Positions 26,315 through 38,033 of a stretch of 64,000 nucleotides of DNA are shown here, in pieces (position 1 is the stretch's first letter; each line of letters opens with the position of its first letter). Source of the DNA: CBDBKE01 sp965218055 (GTDB taxonomy: Bacteria > Acidobacteriota > Terriglobia > JAJPHL01 > JAPKYU01); assembly GCA_965218055.1 (NCBI GenBank), contig CBDCKA010000002.1, positions 2,046,001-2,110,000 on the forward strand, written 5' to 3'. The position numbers and the translations under genes were made by a program. The notes under the pieces are model-generated. The model worked only from the letters and a program-made list of their open reading frames with translations. It did no database searches and was not told the DNA's origin.

Positions 26315-27105
26315 CAGTTGTCAGTGCGGGAGCGATCACTGCGTATTTGGCAAAGGACGGAGTGGCCAAATTACTCGGGCCCACTGCCGATTACTTGGGC
26401 GAAGGGCTACGAAATCTCACTCAACGTCGCGTTGAGAGTATAGGACAAATGTTCTCGAACGCCTCCAAGAAACTCGGCAGTCAGCTTGAGGCACCCGGCC
26501 AAGTGCCTCCTAGAATTCTCAAGACGGTGATAAATGACGCTTCGTATTGTGAAGATCCCTTGATGGTGGAATATTTTGGTGGCGTTTTGGCATCTTCAAG
26601 GACGGACGACGGTCGAGATGATCGAGGCGCTCGCCTAATGAAAATCGTTGAGAATCTTTCCACATATCAAGTCAGAACACATTATTTGCTGTATTCGACG
26701 ATAGCGAATCTCTTCTCGAATTCAGGAAAGCGGTTCGGGACTTCAGAAGATCGCACTCAATTGGAGGTGTTTCTTCCGTACACGGGTTACGTGACTTCTA
26801 TGAAATTCTCTCAGAAGGAGTTGGACAACCCACAGATTTTATTACATATATGGAACGGTCTGTATTCGGACGGTCTAATCGAGAGTAAGTGGGCTTTTGG
26901 CAGGCAGGAGGACATTAAGAAAAGTTTCAAGAATGCTCCAGGGGATGGAATTTTCTGTCAGCCATCGGGAATGGGAGCGGAGCTTTTTCTATGGGCGTTT
27001 GGTCGTGGGGCCTCGCCGCTTGAACACATGCTTTCCGGACAGATCGATACGGCGGTCAACGACATCCCCAACGTTGTGCCAGGAGCTGTTGCAACCAAGG
27101 TTTAG
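26302..27105 (+). CDS. Abi-alpha (DUF4393)-like protein
   Basis: 267 residues, ribosome-binding site AGAGGAGC, ATG 26302. The pattern AKLLGPTADYLGEGLRNLTQ, VPPRILKTVINDASYCEDPL and FGGVLASS resembles DUF4393, annotated as abortive-infection alpha-type proteins in which a helical domain precedes a tail of varied sequence. No catalytic site is evident. It follows the IS6/parA debris and may be another defence gene of the island. Family call is by pattern only. Confidence 0.55.
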   Translation: MEPVTVVSAGAITAYLAKDGVAKLLGPTADYLGEGLRNLTQRRVESIGQMFSNASKKLGSQLEAPGQVPPRILKTVINDASYCEDPLMVEYFGGVLASSRTDDGRDDRGARLMKIVENLSTYQVRTHYLLYSTIANLFSNSGKRFGTSEDRTQLEVFLPYTGYVTSMKFSQKELDNPQILLHIWNGLYSDGLIESKWAFGRQEDIKKSFKNAPGDGIFCQPSGMGAELFLWAFGRGASPLEHMLSGQIDTAVNDIPNVVPGAVATKV

Positions 27106-27443
27106 TCTGGCTGGAGTCAACCGGAGCGATGGGTCCAGATTTCGGAGTTGAGCAGGATGAACCGCCCCGGGATTTCCGGAGACTCTTTGGTGCTCTACGA
27201 CCCGAACTCCGGCGGCCCAGGGTGCCCAGTTCCCGCACCACCTTGCGATCCAAAATTGCGAAACGGTATTGCAAAACACATTGGTTTTGCAGTACTGATT
27301 GATTACGCCCACGTTTTCCACCGACGATCAGGACACCGCGAGCGGAAGTGATCGAAGTGACGGGCAACGTTTGCGACCGAGACACTCGAAATAGCGGTCG
27401 CGAGCCACGTAAATCGTGGCATGGTGACAAAGGGGAGGAACCC
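27106..27443 (+). other. No gene recognised
   Basis: 338 bp between two accessory genes. A short palindrome GCAAAAC/GTTTTGC lies near 27271-27290. Frames on both strands are unconvincing. Confidence 0.35.
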
Positions 27444-28454
27444 ATGGCGGATCGCGAAGGTTCACTGCTGCCTATAGAGCCCATAAGGTTTGTCCCAACC
27501 AAAGGGAGCCCCGTGATCGTGGGCCGCAGAGACAAGGCGGAGAGAATCCGTGAGGCGATAGTTGACCTCCAACTGGTAATCGATGGGTGCGCCGCCCAGC
27601 AGCCTTGTGCGCCCGGCGATGTAGCAGCGTCCCTTGCGCGGCATTGCTCCATGTTTCTGAGGAAGATGGTGGTCGGTGATGATCGGACCCGCCGCTTACT
27701 GGACGAAGAAATCTGTCGAACGGCTGGATTCGGATTCGACAGATTCCGGCGAATTTCAGGCGACCGGAGAACCCTGACCCTTGTCCCAGCGAACAGCTCT
27801 GGTGGCTACGTGCAATTCACGAAGCTGGACGAAGAGACCGGGGAGCCGGGGGACGTTCATATCATGCCTATGGGACCGCAGCGGCTTAGTATTGCCGTCG
27901 AGTGGCCGTTGCCCGGAATGGCTGACTGGCTCAGTCAACCGACGCCCGAAAACGCATGGAAGATAAGGCCGGAGGGGTTGTTTGAGTCACAGTCGAGCCC
28001 GAGCCCTGACTGCGATGCATGGCTCGGACAGCAATTGGTGATTTTCAACAACCGGGGGATTACCCTGAAGGATGTCATAAGGGTGATGGCTAACACAGAA
28101 GCGGCCCACTCCCCGCCCGTGGAGCGGCTAATGCTACCGGCGGGTGCCAAGGACAAAACTAGGTTCAGGGTTGTTAAGGATAGCGAAGTTCACATCCTGA
28201 GTTACATCACGGTCTGCGGTGTGAGATACAGCCACGCGATAGTGATCGAGACCGCTATGTACCTGTACCGGAAACTGACTCGGAGCAAGTTGATCAAGCA
28301 GCCCGAAGGCGCAGGGGAGATTCTGGTGCTCGGCTTCGCGCCGAATGACGTGTTCTTGCCTGGCCAAAACTGGCTTCACTTTGATGGCGGACTCGCTATG
28401 GCCTTCGGGGGCGCGGAGCAATCCATATCACACAGAGTAAGAGCTCCGAGGTGA
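27444..28454 (+). CDS. Hypothetical protein, 336 residues
   Basis: AAAGGGGAGGAACCC precedes ATG 27444, so this start is preferred to the open frame 96 bp upstream. The product has LARHCSMFLRKMVVGDDRTRR and LGQQLVIFNNRGITLKDVIRV and ends in a beta-rich tail. It resembles conserved hypothetical proteins of unknown role. A strong hairpin follows the stop, so it is probably a single-gene transcript. Confidence 0.65.
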   Translation: MADREGSLLPIEPIRFVPTKGSPVIVGRRDKAERIREAIVDLQLVIDGCAAQQPCAPGDVAASLARHCSMFLRKMVVGDDRTRRLLDEEICRTAGFGFDRFRRISGDRRTLTLVPANSSGGYVQFTKLDEETGEPGDVHIMPMGPQRLSIAVEWPLPGMADWLSQPTPENAWKIRPEGLFESQSSPSPDCDAWLGQQLVIFNNRGITLKDVIRVMANTEAAHSPPVERLMLPAGAKDKTRFRVVKDSEVHILSYITVCGVRYSHAIVIETAMYLYRKLTRSKLIKQPEGAGEILVLGFAPNDVFLPGQNWLHFDGGLAMAFGGAEQSISHRVRAPR

Positions 28455-28462
28455 TGGCACAC

Positions 28463-28496
28463 CCGGAGGCCATCCCGTTTGTGGGATAGCCTCCGG
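28463..28496 (+). terminator. Hairpin terminator after the 27444 gene
   Basis: CCGGAGGCCATCCC (28463-28476) pairs with GGGATAGCCTCCGG (28483-28496), 13 of 14 positions, with a 6-nt loop. No U-run follows, so termination efficiency is uncertain. Confidence 0.6.
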
Positions 28497-28563
28497 TCAT
28501 AGCCGCCGCCTGGTTCCAATCTTCGAGGCGGCGCTCGTAGGTCTGTCGAGTACTAGACGTGAG

Positions 28564-29627
28564 GGGCGTTGTTGCGTAATTCGCGCTCGCGGCGAACCGG
28601 GCCGAGAAGCTCATTCGCCTCAGTACACGCGCTCCGATCGTGGCATTCCAAGCTCCGCCATCCGGTTCAGCACAGCGCACTTGATCGCGGCTTCGACTTT
28701 TTGGTTCTTGACCGTGCGGGCCGAGAGGCTTACCCCGAGTATCGCCTTGTACCGTGAGACCGCATTCTCCGCCACGCTCTGGCGAGTGCAGCCACTCGAC
28801 TTCCGCCACTCATAACGGCCCTGCGTCCTAATACGCCGGAGATGGGTATCACGCATCGCACGCCACGGAGGCGGATGAGAGTCTCGGCTGCATCGTGCAT
28901 TGCGTCGCGGCAAGATCGTCACGATAGCGTCGTGCTGGAGCACGGCCTCGTAGCAGGAACCCGTGTCGTAGGCCCGGTCTGCGGAGACTTGCCCGATCGA
29001 ACCAGGAGTCTTAGACAGCAACGAAGAGAGCCTTCGGGCGTCGTGGACGTTGCTCGCAGTCAGGTCCATCGCAACGATCTCTTTCGTCGTCTCATCGACG
29101 CCTAGGTGGAGCTTTCGCCATGTCCTACGGCGGAGGGTTCGGTGTTTTCTGATGTGCCACTCACCGGCTCCGTAGATCTTCAGGCCCGTCGAATCGATGA
29201 CGACATGTCGTGGTCGATCCGTGGGCCCTACACTCAGTCGGACGTCGACGGCGCTTTGCCTTCGGCTCACCGTGCTGTAGTTGGGCACTGGGAGGTCGAG
29301 AGCCATGAGCGCCACGATGGATTGAAGGAACCCTTGAGTGGTCCGTAGGTTGAGGTGAAACACCGAATTCAGGACCAGCGCACATTGGATCGCCGCATCT
29401 GCGTAGACCTTGGGCCGGCCTCGCCCTTCGAAGGGTCCTGGATGACGCCAGGCAGCGACTGCCTCCGTGTCGAACCACAGTGTCAGCTGCCCACGTTTCA
29501 CCAGAGCCCGGTTGTACTCCGGCCAGTTGCGAACCTTATATCGGAAGGTGTAGTCGCTGTTGCCCATCCCCTAGCCTATCAGGGGGGAGAGCGTTGGGGA
29601 TGGAGTCAGATTTCTGCAACAACGCCC
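28564..29627 (-). mobile_element. IS5-family insertion sequence (first)
   Basis: Ends GGGCGTTGTTGC at 28564-28575 and its complement at 29616-29627 enclose one intact transposase gene. The neighbouring bases GA(G/A) may extend the repeat. No clear target duplication. Confidence 0.85.
28620..29567 (-). CDS. IS5-family DDE transposase
   Basis: 315 residues. DDE motifs: HVVIDSTGLKIYGAGEW (Asp), SADRAYDTGSCYEAV (Asp) and the C-terminal SVAENAVSRYKAILG (Glu in the YREK-like position). Intact frame from ATG 29567. Related to, but distinct from, the transposase at 36335. Confidence 0.92.
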   Translation of the reverse strand: MGNSDYTFRYKVRNWPEYNRALVKRGQLTLWFDTEAVAAWRHPGPFEGRGRPKVYADAAIQCALVLNSVFHLNLRTTQGFLQSIVALMALDLPVPNYSTVSRRQSAVDVRLSVGPTDRPRHVVIDSTGLKIYGAGEWHIRKHRTLRRRTWRKLHLGVDETTKEIVAMDLTASNVHDARRLSSLLSKTPGSIGQVSADRAYDTGSCYEAVLQHDAIVTILPRRNARCSRDSHPPPWRAMRDTHLRRIRTQGRYEWRKSSGCTRQSVAENAVSRYKAILGVSLSARTVKNQKVEAAIKCAVLNRMAELGMPRSERVY

Positions 29628-29731
29628 TTCAGCCGCACGGTTTCCTTCTCCAGCTCTTTGCACAGGTAGACGGTCACCTGGACGTAGCCGGACAGGTTGA
29701 GCTGCCTTTTGATCGACGATGAAAGCGTCGA

Positions 29732-29774
29732 ATAATCGGTTGGTTGCAGGTTCGAGTCCTGCAAGGACCCACCA
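29732..29774 (+). tRNA. tRNA 3' half (Ile/Met type), attachment-site remnant
   Basis: ATAA (end of an anticodon loop), TCGGT stem strand, T-arm GCAGG-TTCGAGT-CCTGC, then AAGGACCCACCA. The expected 5' half (GGGTCCT...) is absent; the sequence upstream of 29732 does not pair. The break again falls in the anticodon loop. The acceptor region has one base more than the standard spacing. Such displaced 3' halves usually mark the far end of an integrated element. Confidence 0.6.
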
Positions 29775-29807
29775 CCCGCCAACTGCTGCTGTGCTAGAGT
29801 TGGGGTC

Positions 29808-31472
29808 ATGTTGCGATACTTGCTTGCAGCTCTGTGCTGCCTCACACTGACCGCCGCGGATGACACGCCCGATCTGGAAGTCGTCAACCGCATCCGGCAC
29901 GAAGCCTACGAGAACAGCCAAGTGATGGAGCATCTGTTGCACCTTGTCGACGTGTATGGACCGCGGGTGACCAACTCGCCCGGGTTCCTCGGATCGGCCG
30001 AGTGGGCGGTCCAGCGGTTCCAGGAATGGGGTCTTGCGAAGGCAGCTCTGGAGAAATGGGGACCGTTCGGACAGGGCTGGTCGCGAGAATACTTTTCGGC
30101 ACATCTGCTGGAGCCTCAGTATGAGCAACTGATCGGGGTCCCGCTCGGCTGGAGTCCGTCGACCAAGGGGAGGCTGAAGGGCCCCCCCCTTCTGGCGCCG
30201 CTCAAGCGGGAAAGCCGTCTACCGCGCGACGAGCAGGCGGTCAACGCGTACATCGCCAAATGGAAGGGCAAGCTTGGCGGAGCGCTGCTCATGATCGCCG
30301 AGCCTATTAAAGTGCGGCCCCAGTCCCGAGCTGCGTTGCATCGTTATTCGAATGCCGAGTTGGAACAGCTATCCGTGGCGCCGCAACCTTCGGCACCGAT
30401 CGATTTTCTCGACCCCGAATTGGAGATCCCCAGCGACCCGGAGGATGCGCGGTCTTTCTTCGCCAAAGCGCCAGCCTGGTACCGAGAGTCCCGGCGTAAA
30501 GAGAGACGCCGGATCCAAGCGAAGCTGAATGACTTCCTGGTCTCGGAAGGAGTCCGGCTGGTGCTGCATCCCGCATTTCAGGGCAGCGGCGGAACGGTGT
30601 TTCCTCCTCGCGCGGGCAACCGGCATGTGGAAGACCCCCTTCCGCCTCCCTCCGTCGCCCTCACGCCGGAACACTACAACCGTATCTTCCGACTGATCAA
30701 CAGGGGAATCGGAGCCACGATCGAAGTCGAGGTGCGCACGACAATCTACCGCGAGGACCTGGATTCGGTCAACGTCGTCGCAGAAATCCCCGGCGGAGAC
30801 AAGGCCGAAGAACTCGTCATGTTGGGTGGACACTTGGACTCCACGGCGGCGGCACTCGGCGCGACGGACAATGGTGCGGGCTGTGCCGTCATGATGGAAG
30901 CGGTTCGCATCCTGACGAAGCTCAAACTGCCGCTCGCCCGCACGGTCCGGATTGTGCTTTGGGGCGGAGAAGAACAGGGACTGCTTGGATCGAAGGCGTA
31001 CGTCAAGCAGCATTTCGGGGATCCGGAAACGATGCAGATCAAAGAAGCCCACGACAAGTTCTCGGCCTACTTCAATGTGGACAACGGAACGGGCAAGATT
31101 AGGGGCGTCTACCTGCAAGGCAACGATCGGGTACGGCCGATTTTCCGGCAATGGCTGGCTCCGTTCAGTGATATGGGAGCGAGAACGTTGAGCATCCGCA
31201 ACACGAGTGGAACGGACCATTTGTCGTTCGACGCCGTCGGACTGCCTGGTTTCCAGTTCATTCAGGATCGAGTCGAGTACGAAACCCGGACGCATCACTC
31301 GAATATGGATAATCTGGACCGCATTCAGGTGGCGGATTTGATCCAGGCGTCGATGATTGTCGCGACCTTCATTTACCAGGCGGCCAACAGGGAGGAACGC
31401 ATTCCCAGAAAGCCCCTGCCAGCTCCGCAGCCGCTCACCAAGCCCAAGGCTCCCTCGAACGCCTCTGGGTGA
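29808..31472 (+). CDS. Secreted M28-family aminopeptidase
   Basis: 554 residues. Signal peptide MLRYLLAALCCLTLTAADD. A PA-like insert fills the middle; the metallopeptidase domain has the two-zinc ligands and catalytic residues: H342/D344 (GGHLDS), D354 (TDNGAG), E388-E389 (WGGEEQG) and the last His in GTDHLSFDAVGLP. Acts outside the cytoplasm on peptides. The domain layout and codon use look like a native chromosomal gene; it starts 33 bp after a tRNA remnant. Confidence 0.92.
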   Translation: MLRYLLAALCCLTLTAADDTPDLEVVNRIRHEAYENSQVMEHLLHLVDVYGPRVTNSPGFLGSAEWAVQRFQEWGLAKAALEKWGPFGQGWSREYFSAHLLEPQYEQLIGVPLGWSPSTKGRLKGPPLLAPLKRESRLPRDEQAVNAYIAKWKGKLGGALLMIAEPIKVRPQSRAALHRYSNAELEQLSVAPQPSAPIDFLDPELEIPSDPEDARSFFAKAPAWYRESRRKERRRIQAKLNDFLVSEGVRLVLHPAFQGSGGTVFPPRAGNRHVEDPLPPPSVALTPEHYNRIFRLINRGIGATIEVEVRTTIYREDLDSVNVVAEIPGGDKAEELVMLGGHLDSTAAALGATDNGAGCAVMMEAVRILTKLKLPLARTVRIVLWGGEEQGLLGSKAYVKQHFGDPETMQIKEAHDKFSAYFNVDNGTGKIRGVYLQGNDRVRPIFRQWLAPFSDMGARTLSIRNTSGTDHLSFDAVGLPGFQFIQDRVEYETRTHHSNMDNLDRIQVADLIQASMIVATFIYQAANREERIPRKPLPAPQPLTKPKAPSNASG

Positions 31473-31599
31473 AGCGGCCCCAGGGGCGTCCTGCCTGCCT
31501 GTCCCTGGCGAATTGCTAGTTTGCGGCCTAATTCCTGGGTTTAGCGGTTCTTGCTAAGATGCTGAGAGGCGCAATCTCGTTATCCTTGTTGTCCATGTC

Positions 31600-32655
31600 A
31601 TGGCTACTCTTTCCCGGCTCTTGGGTCCGGGTGGCATTCGCTCTGTGATCGCCGAGTCCGTTCTTGTCAAGCAACAACTTCTGATCCTCCATCGCTTGCG
31701 GCAGCGGTCACCCAATCTACGCACCTCAGATCGCCTTGTCGTCGGTTTGTGTGCTCTCCTCATTCGCCCCGCCCGCCTGATTCGTTCAGCAATCGTGCTG
31801 AAGCCTTTGACTCTTTTGGGCCTCCACCGGGCTCTGAGGAACCGAAAATATCGCCTGCTCTTTTCATCCAAGCACCGGCGTAAGCCCGGACCAAACGGAC
31901 CCAACAAAGAACTCATCGACGCTGTTGTCCAGATGAAGCAGCGCAATCCCACCTGGGGCTTCCCGCGAATCGCTCAGCAGATTGCCTTGGCTTTCGACAT
32001 CCCCATCGACAAAGACGTTGTTCGAAGGATTCTCGCCAGCCACTATCGGCCGGCTAAGAACTCCGGTGGTCCATCCTGGTTGACCTTCATTGGACACCTG
32101 AAAGACAGCCTCTGGAGTCTAGATTTGTTCCGGTGCAAATCGGCCACATTGCGGACCCACTGGGTCTTGGTCGTCATGGATCAATACACTCGCCGGATCA
32201 TTGGATTCGGCGTCCACGCCGGAACCGTTAATGGAGTCGCACTTTGCCGGATGTTCAACCGCGCCATTCGATGGCAACCCTGGATGCCAAAGTACCTCAG
32301 CTCCGCGACCATGATCCACTTTATCGGTTTGGGCAGTGGCAAGCCAATCTGCGGATCCTGGAGGTGACCGAAATCAAGATCGTTCCCTATGTTCCCCTGT
32401 CCCATCCCTTTGTGGAAACGGCTGATCGGCACGATTCGACGCGAGTATTTGGATCGCATGTGGTTCTGGACCACGTCGGACCTGGAGAACAAGCTGCTCG
32501 ATTTTCAAGACTACTACAACCACCATCGGACGCATTCAGCACGTGCAGGATGTACGCCGCAGGAGACGTCCGGCCCGAAGGTCCCTCTGAGCTTCGGCTT
32601 CTACCGATGGCGACGACATTGTGGAGGTTTATATCAAACGCCCATTGCCGCCTGA
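31600..32655 (+). pseudogene. rve-type integrase-core transposase with two frameshifts
   Basis: The N-terminal frame (MATLSRLLGPGG...KPGPNGPNKELIDAVVQMKQ, SLWSLDLFRCKSATLRTHWV) carries the first catalytic Asp. At about 32300 the frame shifts to DHDPLYRFGQWQANLRILEV and at about 32415 shifts again to RLIGTIRREYLDRMWFWTTS, which carries the Glu. Together they form one integrase-core (DDE) protein of a type abundant in Acidobacteriota. No ends were identified. Confidence 0.8.
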
Positions 32656-32695
32656 CTCCGGATCACCAAACTTTGAAAACTCGAACGAACTGTCG

Positions 32696-33322
32696 ATGAA
32701 CGAAAAGATTGCCTGGTCTGGGGCTGTCACTTCGGTCCAACCTCGAATTCGTCTGACCCGTTCTTTCGATGAACGGAGCCACACTTATCTGGGTTACCTG
32801 TTGCGGATCGAGGGAACAGTCGGCGGAGTTTCTGCTGAATTTCGAGTCGGTATTGGTTTCGGAACCCACGCCAAACACCAATTCCGAATGGGTGACCGCG
32901 TCGAGGGGCTGGGGCATCGGGTTGCGGATCCGCGACTCGAAACCGCCGACATCTATAGAGTCAGCAAACTGAAACTGATCCGGCGTGGAGAAGAGCAGGC
33001 CTTAGCGGCACCATGGCATGGAGTGCCTCCTCCGTTGCCCGCCTATCGCGAGCGCGGGCATCGGCGCCTGGCGGTAACGACCTACGATTCCAAATGTAAT
33101 AGCTGTATCTGGGGCTGTGCCATGGCTGTGGAAATGATCATCGACCAATGGAACCCCGACCGACGGCGCTACAGGACGGAAACCTTCTGTTACGGACCTC
33201 TGTCCTGTTCCAGCTACAAGCCCGGTCCCACCCGAAAAGTTCCCGGTCGCCACGGCATGACCTATGAAGAGGAAGACTGGGTCGACCAGGACGCCACCGC
33301 GCATCGCGGCCCGAATGAATAG
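32696..33322 (+). CDS. Conserved hypothetical protein with a Cys-rich centre
   Basis: 208 residues from ATG 32696. The N-terminal part is a beta domain (VTSVQPRIRLTRSFDERSHT). The C-terminal part has YDSKCNSCIWGCAMAVEMII, ETFCYGPLSCSSY, VPGRHGMTYEEEDWVDQDAT and RGPNE. Five Cys (C-x2-C-x3-C, then C-x5-C) suggest a metal or Fe-S site. I recall similar proteins in Acidobacteriota and Chloroflexota but no known function. Confidence 0.7.
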   Translation: MNEKIAWSGAVTSVQPRIRLTRSFDERSHTYLGYLLRIEGTVGGVSAEFRVGIGFGTHAKHQFRMGDRVEGLGHRVADPRLETADIYRVSKLKLIRRGEEQALAAPWHGVPPPLPAYRERGHRRLAVTTYDSKCNSCIWGCAMAVEMIIDQWNPDRRRYRTETFCYGPLSCSSYKPGPTRKVPGRHGMTYEEEDWVDQDATAHRGPNE

Positions 33323-33676
33323 CAGCGATCCGGCTGATCAAGGACGCGCTTCCGTTTCTCCAGAAGGCCCTCTTTGAGGGCGGAATTAGTAATTCGCCAG
33401 CGACAGGTGCTCCCTGTGTAACCGGCGGACATCGGCAGGCGGGCACTTCCTACGAAACCATTCGCTGTTTGAGCTTGTCAACGCGGAGCGGTTGTCTGAT
33501 CTGATTGTTTCGCTGCTACCGAGGGTACTCCGCCAGTGTGCACTCGCCTCACTAGGGCAGCGGTCACGGGTAGAATCGCTCAACATATCAATTCGCAATG
33601 GACAGGCTTAGGCGAACGGTCGTTGCGAAGTTAAGAAGCGCGATCGAGGACCCTGATGGTCTCTATTCCGCCAACC
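33323..33676 (+). other. No gene recognised
   Basis: 354 bp between convergent genes. A minus-strand frame (33386-33598) is probably chance. No terminator hairpin stands out. Confidence 0.4.
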
Positions 33677-35804
<2,128 letters not shown>

Positions 35805-35833
<29 letters not shown>

Positions 35834-36161
35834 GTTTTGCTCCTTCCTTCGAATACTCAAGAAACTGTGGCGCGGTGAGGGCCGTCATTGTTTTGTGGTC
35901 GCAAAGATTGGCCACCACTGCCCATGCCCCATGGACTCCTTGGGCCTGGATTCGTGTCGGAAGGCCAGCGGTATTGAACGCGGCATATCGCTCTGGTATG
36001 GGTTCGTCGGGATACCGGCAGATTCGTTCACCGACTTCACCTGGAACTTTAATCTCCGAAAGAACCTCGCCTGAAAAATCGAAATCGTCAGCGCCAACGA
36101 ACTCGGCATGAGGGTGGTCGTCAATCCAGATAACGACGCGTGCGCGGTCTGATCCATACAC
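35805..36161 (-). CDS. Hypothetical protein upstream of katG
   Basis: 118 residues from GTG 36161 (GGCGGAGC upstream). RVVIWIDDHPHAEFVGADDF, CRYPDEPIPERYAAFN and TMTALTAPQFLEYSKEGAKL look like a genuine small protein. It overlaps the katG start by 29 bp, so it may be co-transcribed with katG. Family unknown; the right flank is cut by an IS5 end at 36278. Confidence 0.4.
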
Positions 36162-36277
36162 GCTCCGCCTCGTGAACCCTATTCTTAAGCCGGAATTTCC
36201 ATTTTGAGCTTCCCCTTCACCCGAAAACCTATGCCTCTTACTCTGTCGTGTCAACCGCAAACATGTCCCTGGCGAAT

Positions 36278-37393
36278 GGCGCTGTTGCACGATTCAACCT
36301 TGGCGCGAGTCAGGCCGTTTTCCCAACCCCTCGTTCATGACACCACGGCGTAGGACTTCGGCCTGCCGAGCTCGGCCATCCGGTTGAGGATGTGACACCC
36401 GATCGTGGTCTCTTTCCTTTGCGCGTTGCTGTTCCTCGCCTTCAGGCTTCCTCCGAGCACTGACTTGTATCGGAAGAACCCGTTCTCAACGCGCGCCTGC
36501 TGTCGGTAGCCCAACTCCTTCCGCCACTCTCGTCGTCCGATCTTACGAACTCTCTGAAGAGCCGCTTCTCGTTGCGCCCACGGGCCGTCCGTGGGCCCCG
36601 CGGACACCGCACAGCGACGAGGGGGGATCACGATCACGACGTCCTCTGTACCGGCCGCGCCGACCCGATCGTAGATCGCCCTGTTGTCGTAGGCCCCGTC
36701 CGCCGTGAAACGCCGGATGGGAGCCTCGATCTGGTCGAGCAGATCCGGCAGGGCGGAGGCGTCGTCCCCGCTGCTCGTCGTGAGTTCGGCCGCCACAATG
36801 AACCCCTCGTCATCCACTCCGATGTGCAGCTTTCGCCAGTCCCGGCGCTTCTTGGATGCCTTGTACTTGTGCGAATTCCATTCGCCGCAACCCAGGATCT
36901 TGAGCCCCGTGGAATCGACGATCAAGTGGATCGGGCCGTCGTGGGCTCGGGTTAGAGGCGGCACCTCAACGATTTGGTTCCGGCGCGAGAGTGTGGTGTG
37001 GTCCGGGGCCTTGAGGTCGAGGCCCATCAAGCTGAGCAGCGAGTCCAGGAAACCCTCGGTCTGGCGAAGCGGCAGGTGGAAGACGACCCGCAGCGTCAAC
37101 GCGGTCAAGATCGCGAGGTTCGAGTACCGCCGCTGGCCTCCGCGGAGACCGTTCTTCGCCGGTGTCCACGCGGCGATCGCCTCCTCGCTCAGCCAGATCG
37201 TGACGTCGCCGCGGCTCCTGAGGCCCCGCTCGTACTCCCTCCAGTTCCAGATTCTGCATTTCGTCTTGTACTTGCGGTTGACTCGGCTCGACTTCCCTGC
37301 GGCCATGACGTTGCCCCCCTTGATCTCCATGATGGATCGGGACACCGAGCCAATGCTAGCGGGGGAGCCGAGGACGATTCATGCACCAACGCC
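36278..37393 (-). mobile_element. IS5-family insertion sequence (second)
   Basis: Imperfect ends GGCGCTGTTGCACGATTC (36278-36295) and the complement of GGCGTTGGTGCATGAATC (37376-37393). Inserted into an IS1380 copy whose first 23 codons remain to the right. Confidence 0.8.
36335..37306 (-). CDS. IS5-family DDE transposase
   Basis: 323 residues from ATG 37306 (AAGGGGGGC upstream). DDE motifs: HLIVDSTGLKILGCGEW, TADGAYDNRAIYDRV and ARVENGFFRYKSVLGG. The frame is intact. About 40% similar by eye to the transposase at 28620, so a separate acquisition. Confidence 0.92.
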   Translation of the reverse strand: MAAGKSSRVNRKYKTKCRIWNWREYERGLRSRGDVTIWLSEEAIAAWTPAKNGLRGGQRRYSNLAILTALTLRVVFHLPLRQTEGFLDSLLSLMGLDLKAPDHTTLSRRNQIVEVPPLTRAHDGPIHLIVDSTGLKILGCGEWNSHKYKASKKRRDWRKLHIGVDDEGFIVAAELTTSSGDDASALPDLLDQIEAPIRRFTADGAYDNRAIYDRVGAAGTEDVVIVIPPRRCAVSAGPTDGPWAQREAALQRVRKIGRREWRKELGYRQQARVENGFFRYKSVLGGSLKARNSNAQRKETTIGCHILNRMAELGRPKSYAVVS

Positions 37394-37530
37394 TCCTTGA
37401 AAGGCAACCCGCAAAAACCGGTTGAATGACAGTTGAAATGCCTGTTTTTGGCTCTCACCCATTAGGTATACACCTCCGGAATGCAATGTTGATGCTGGAA
37501 CCCGCATCAATATTGATGTTGGAGGTTAGT
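37394..37530 (-). pseudogene. IS1380-family 5' remnant (first)
   Basis: ATG 37462 reads MGESQKQAFQLSFNRFLRVA and then FQGG, matching the first residues of the IS1380 remnant at 40292, before the IS5 right end cuts it. Its upstream leader (to about 37530) also matches 40293-40385. The remaining 37531-37649 shows nothing. Confidence 0.65.
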
Positions 37531-37649
37531 CGAGGGTTGCTTCTACGATTTCAAACGGGAAATGCGGGTCAAGAAGTCATGAAGCTCCTCGAACGTTTCT
37601 GCCCGCTCAAAGAAAGGTTCGCTGGCATTGGGTTAGCTGCTATCCGCAG

Positions 37650-37940
37650 CTACCAGTTGTCCAATCCAGAATTGTGGATCGCTATTCCTCGCAATGACAA
37701 CTCCTCGAGTAACCGGGCCACAGCACGGCTTACGTCTCCATCTCCTGGCACAACCACCGCCCATGTAAGGTTCTCTCGGAACTCCCGTGTACTGATGCGC
37801 CATTGCTCAAGAGCGGCCGGCGTAGTTGCTCCGATTTGAATGACAGACCAATGTCGAACTAGTGCCAGTGCCGTTGCTCGATCCGGCAGTGGCCCGCGGA
37901 CGATAAAATGATTATCTCCGTGTACCAGAACGCCCAGCAT
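37650..37940 (-). CDS. Conserved hypothetical protein, 96 residues
   Basis: From ATG 37940: MLGVLVHGDNHFIVRGPLPD, ALALVRHWSVIQIGA, NLTWAVVVPGDGDVSRAV. Compact alpha/beta protein of a type I recall as small hypothetical proteins in Acidobacteriota genomes. No function known. It lies between IS remnants on what was probably chromosomal DNA. Confidence 0.5.
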   Translation of the reverse strand: MLGVLVHGDNHFIVRGPLPDRATALALVRHWSVIQIGATTPAALEQWRISTREFRENLTWAVVVPGDGDVSRAVARLLEELSLRGIAIHNSGLDNW

Positions 37941-38033
37941 AGAATTTAATGATCCAAGGGGTGAACCGAACCTCAAACCGTGTAGTCTACGGTCCGTCTC
38001 AAATCGCTCCCATTTCTGCTGAAATCAAACACA

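Noticed and set aside
29640..29774. tmRNA (ssrA) 3' end
   Set aside because: The T-arm and ACCA could fit, but no tag-encoding region or matching tRNA-Ala-like 5' end is upstream; a tRNA 3' half explains it better.
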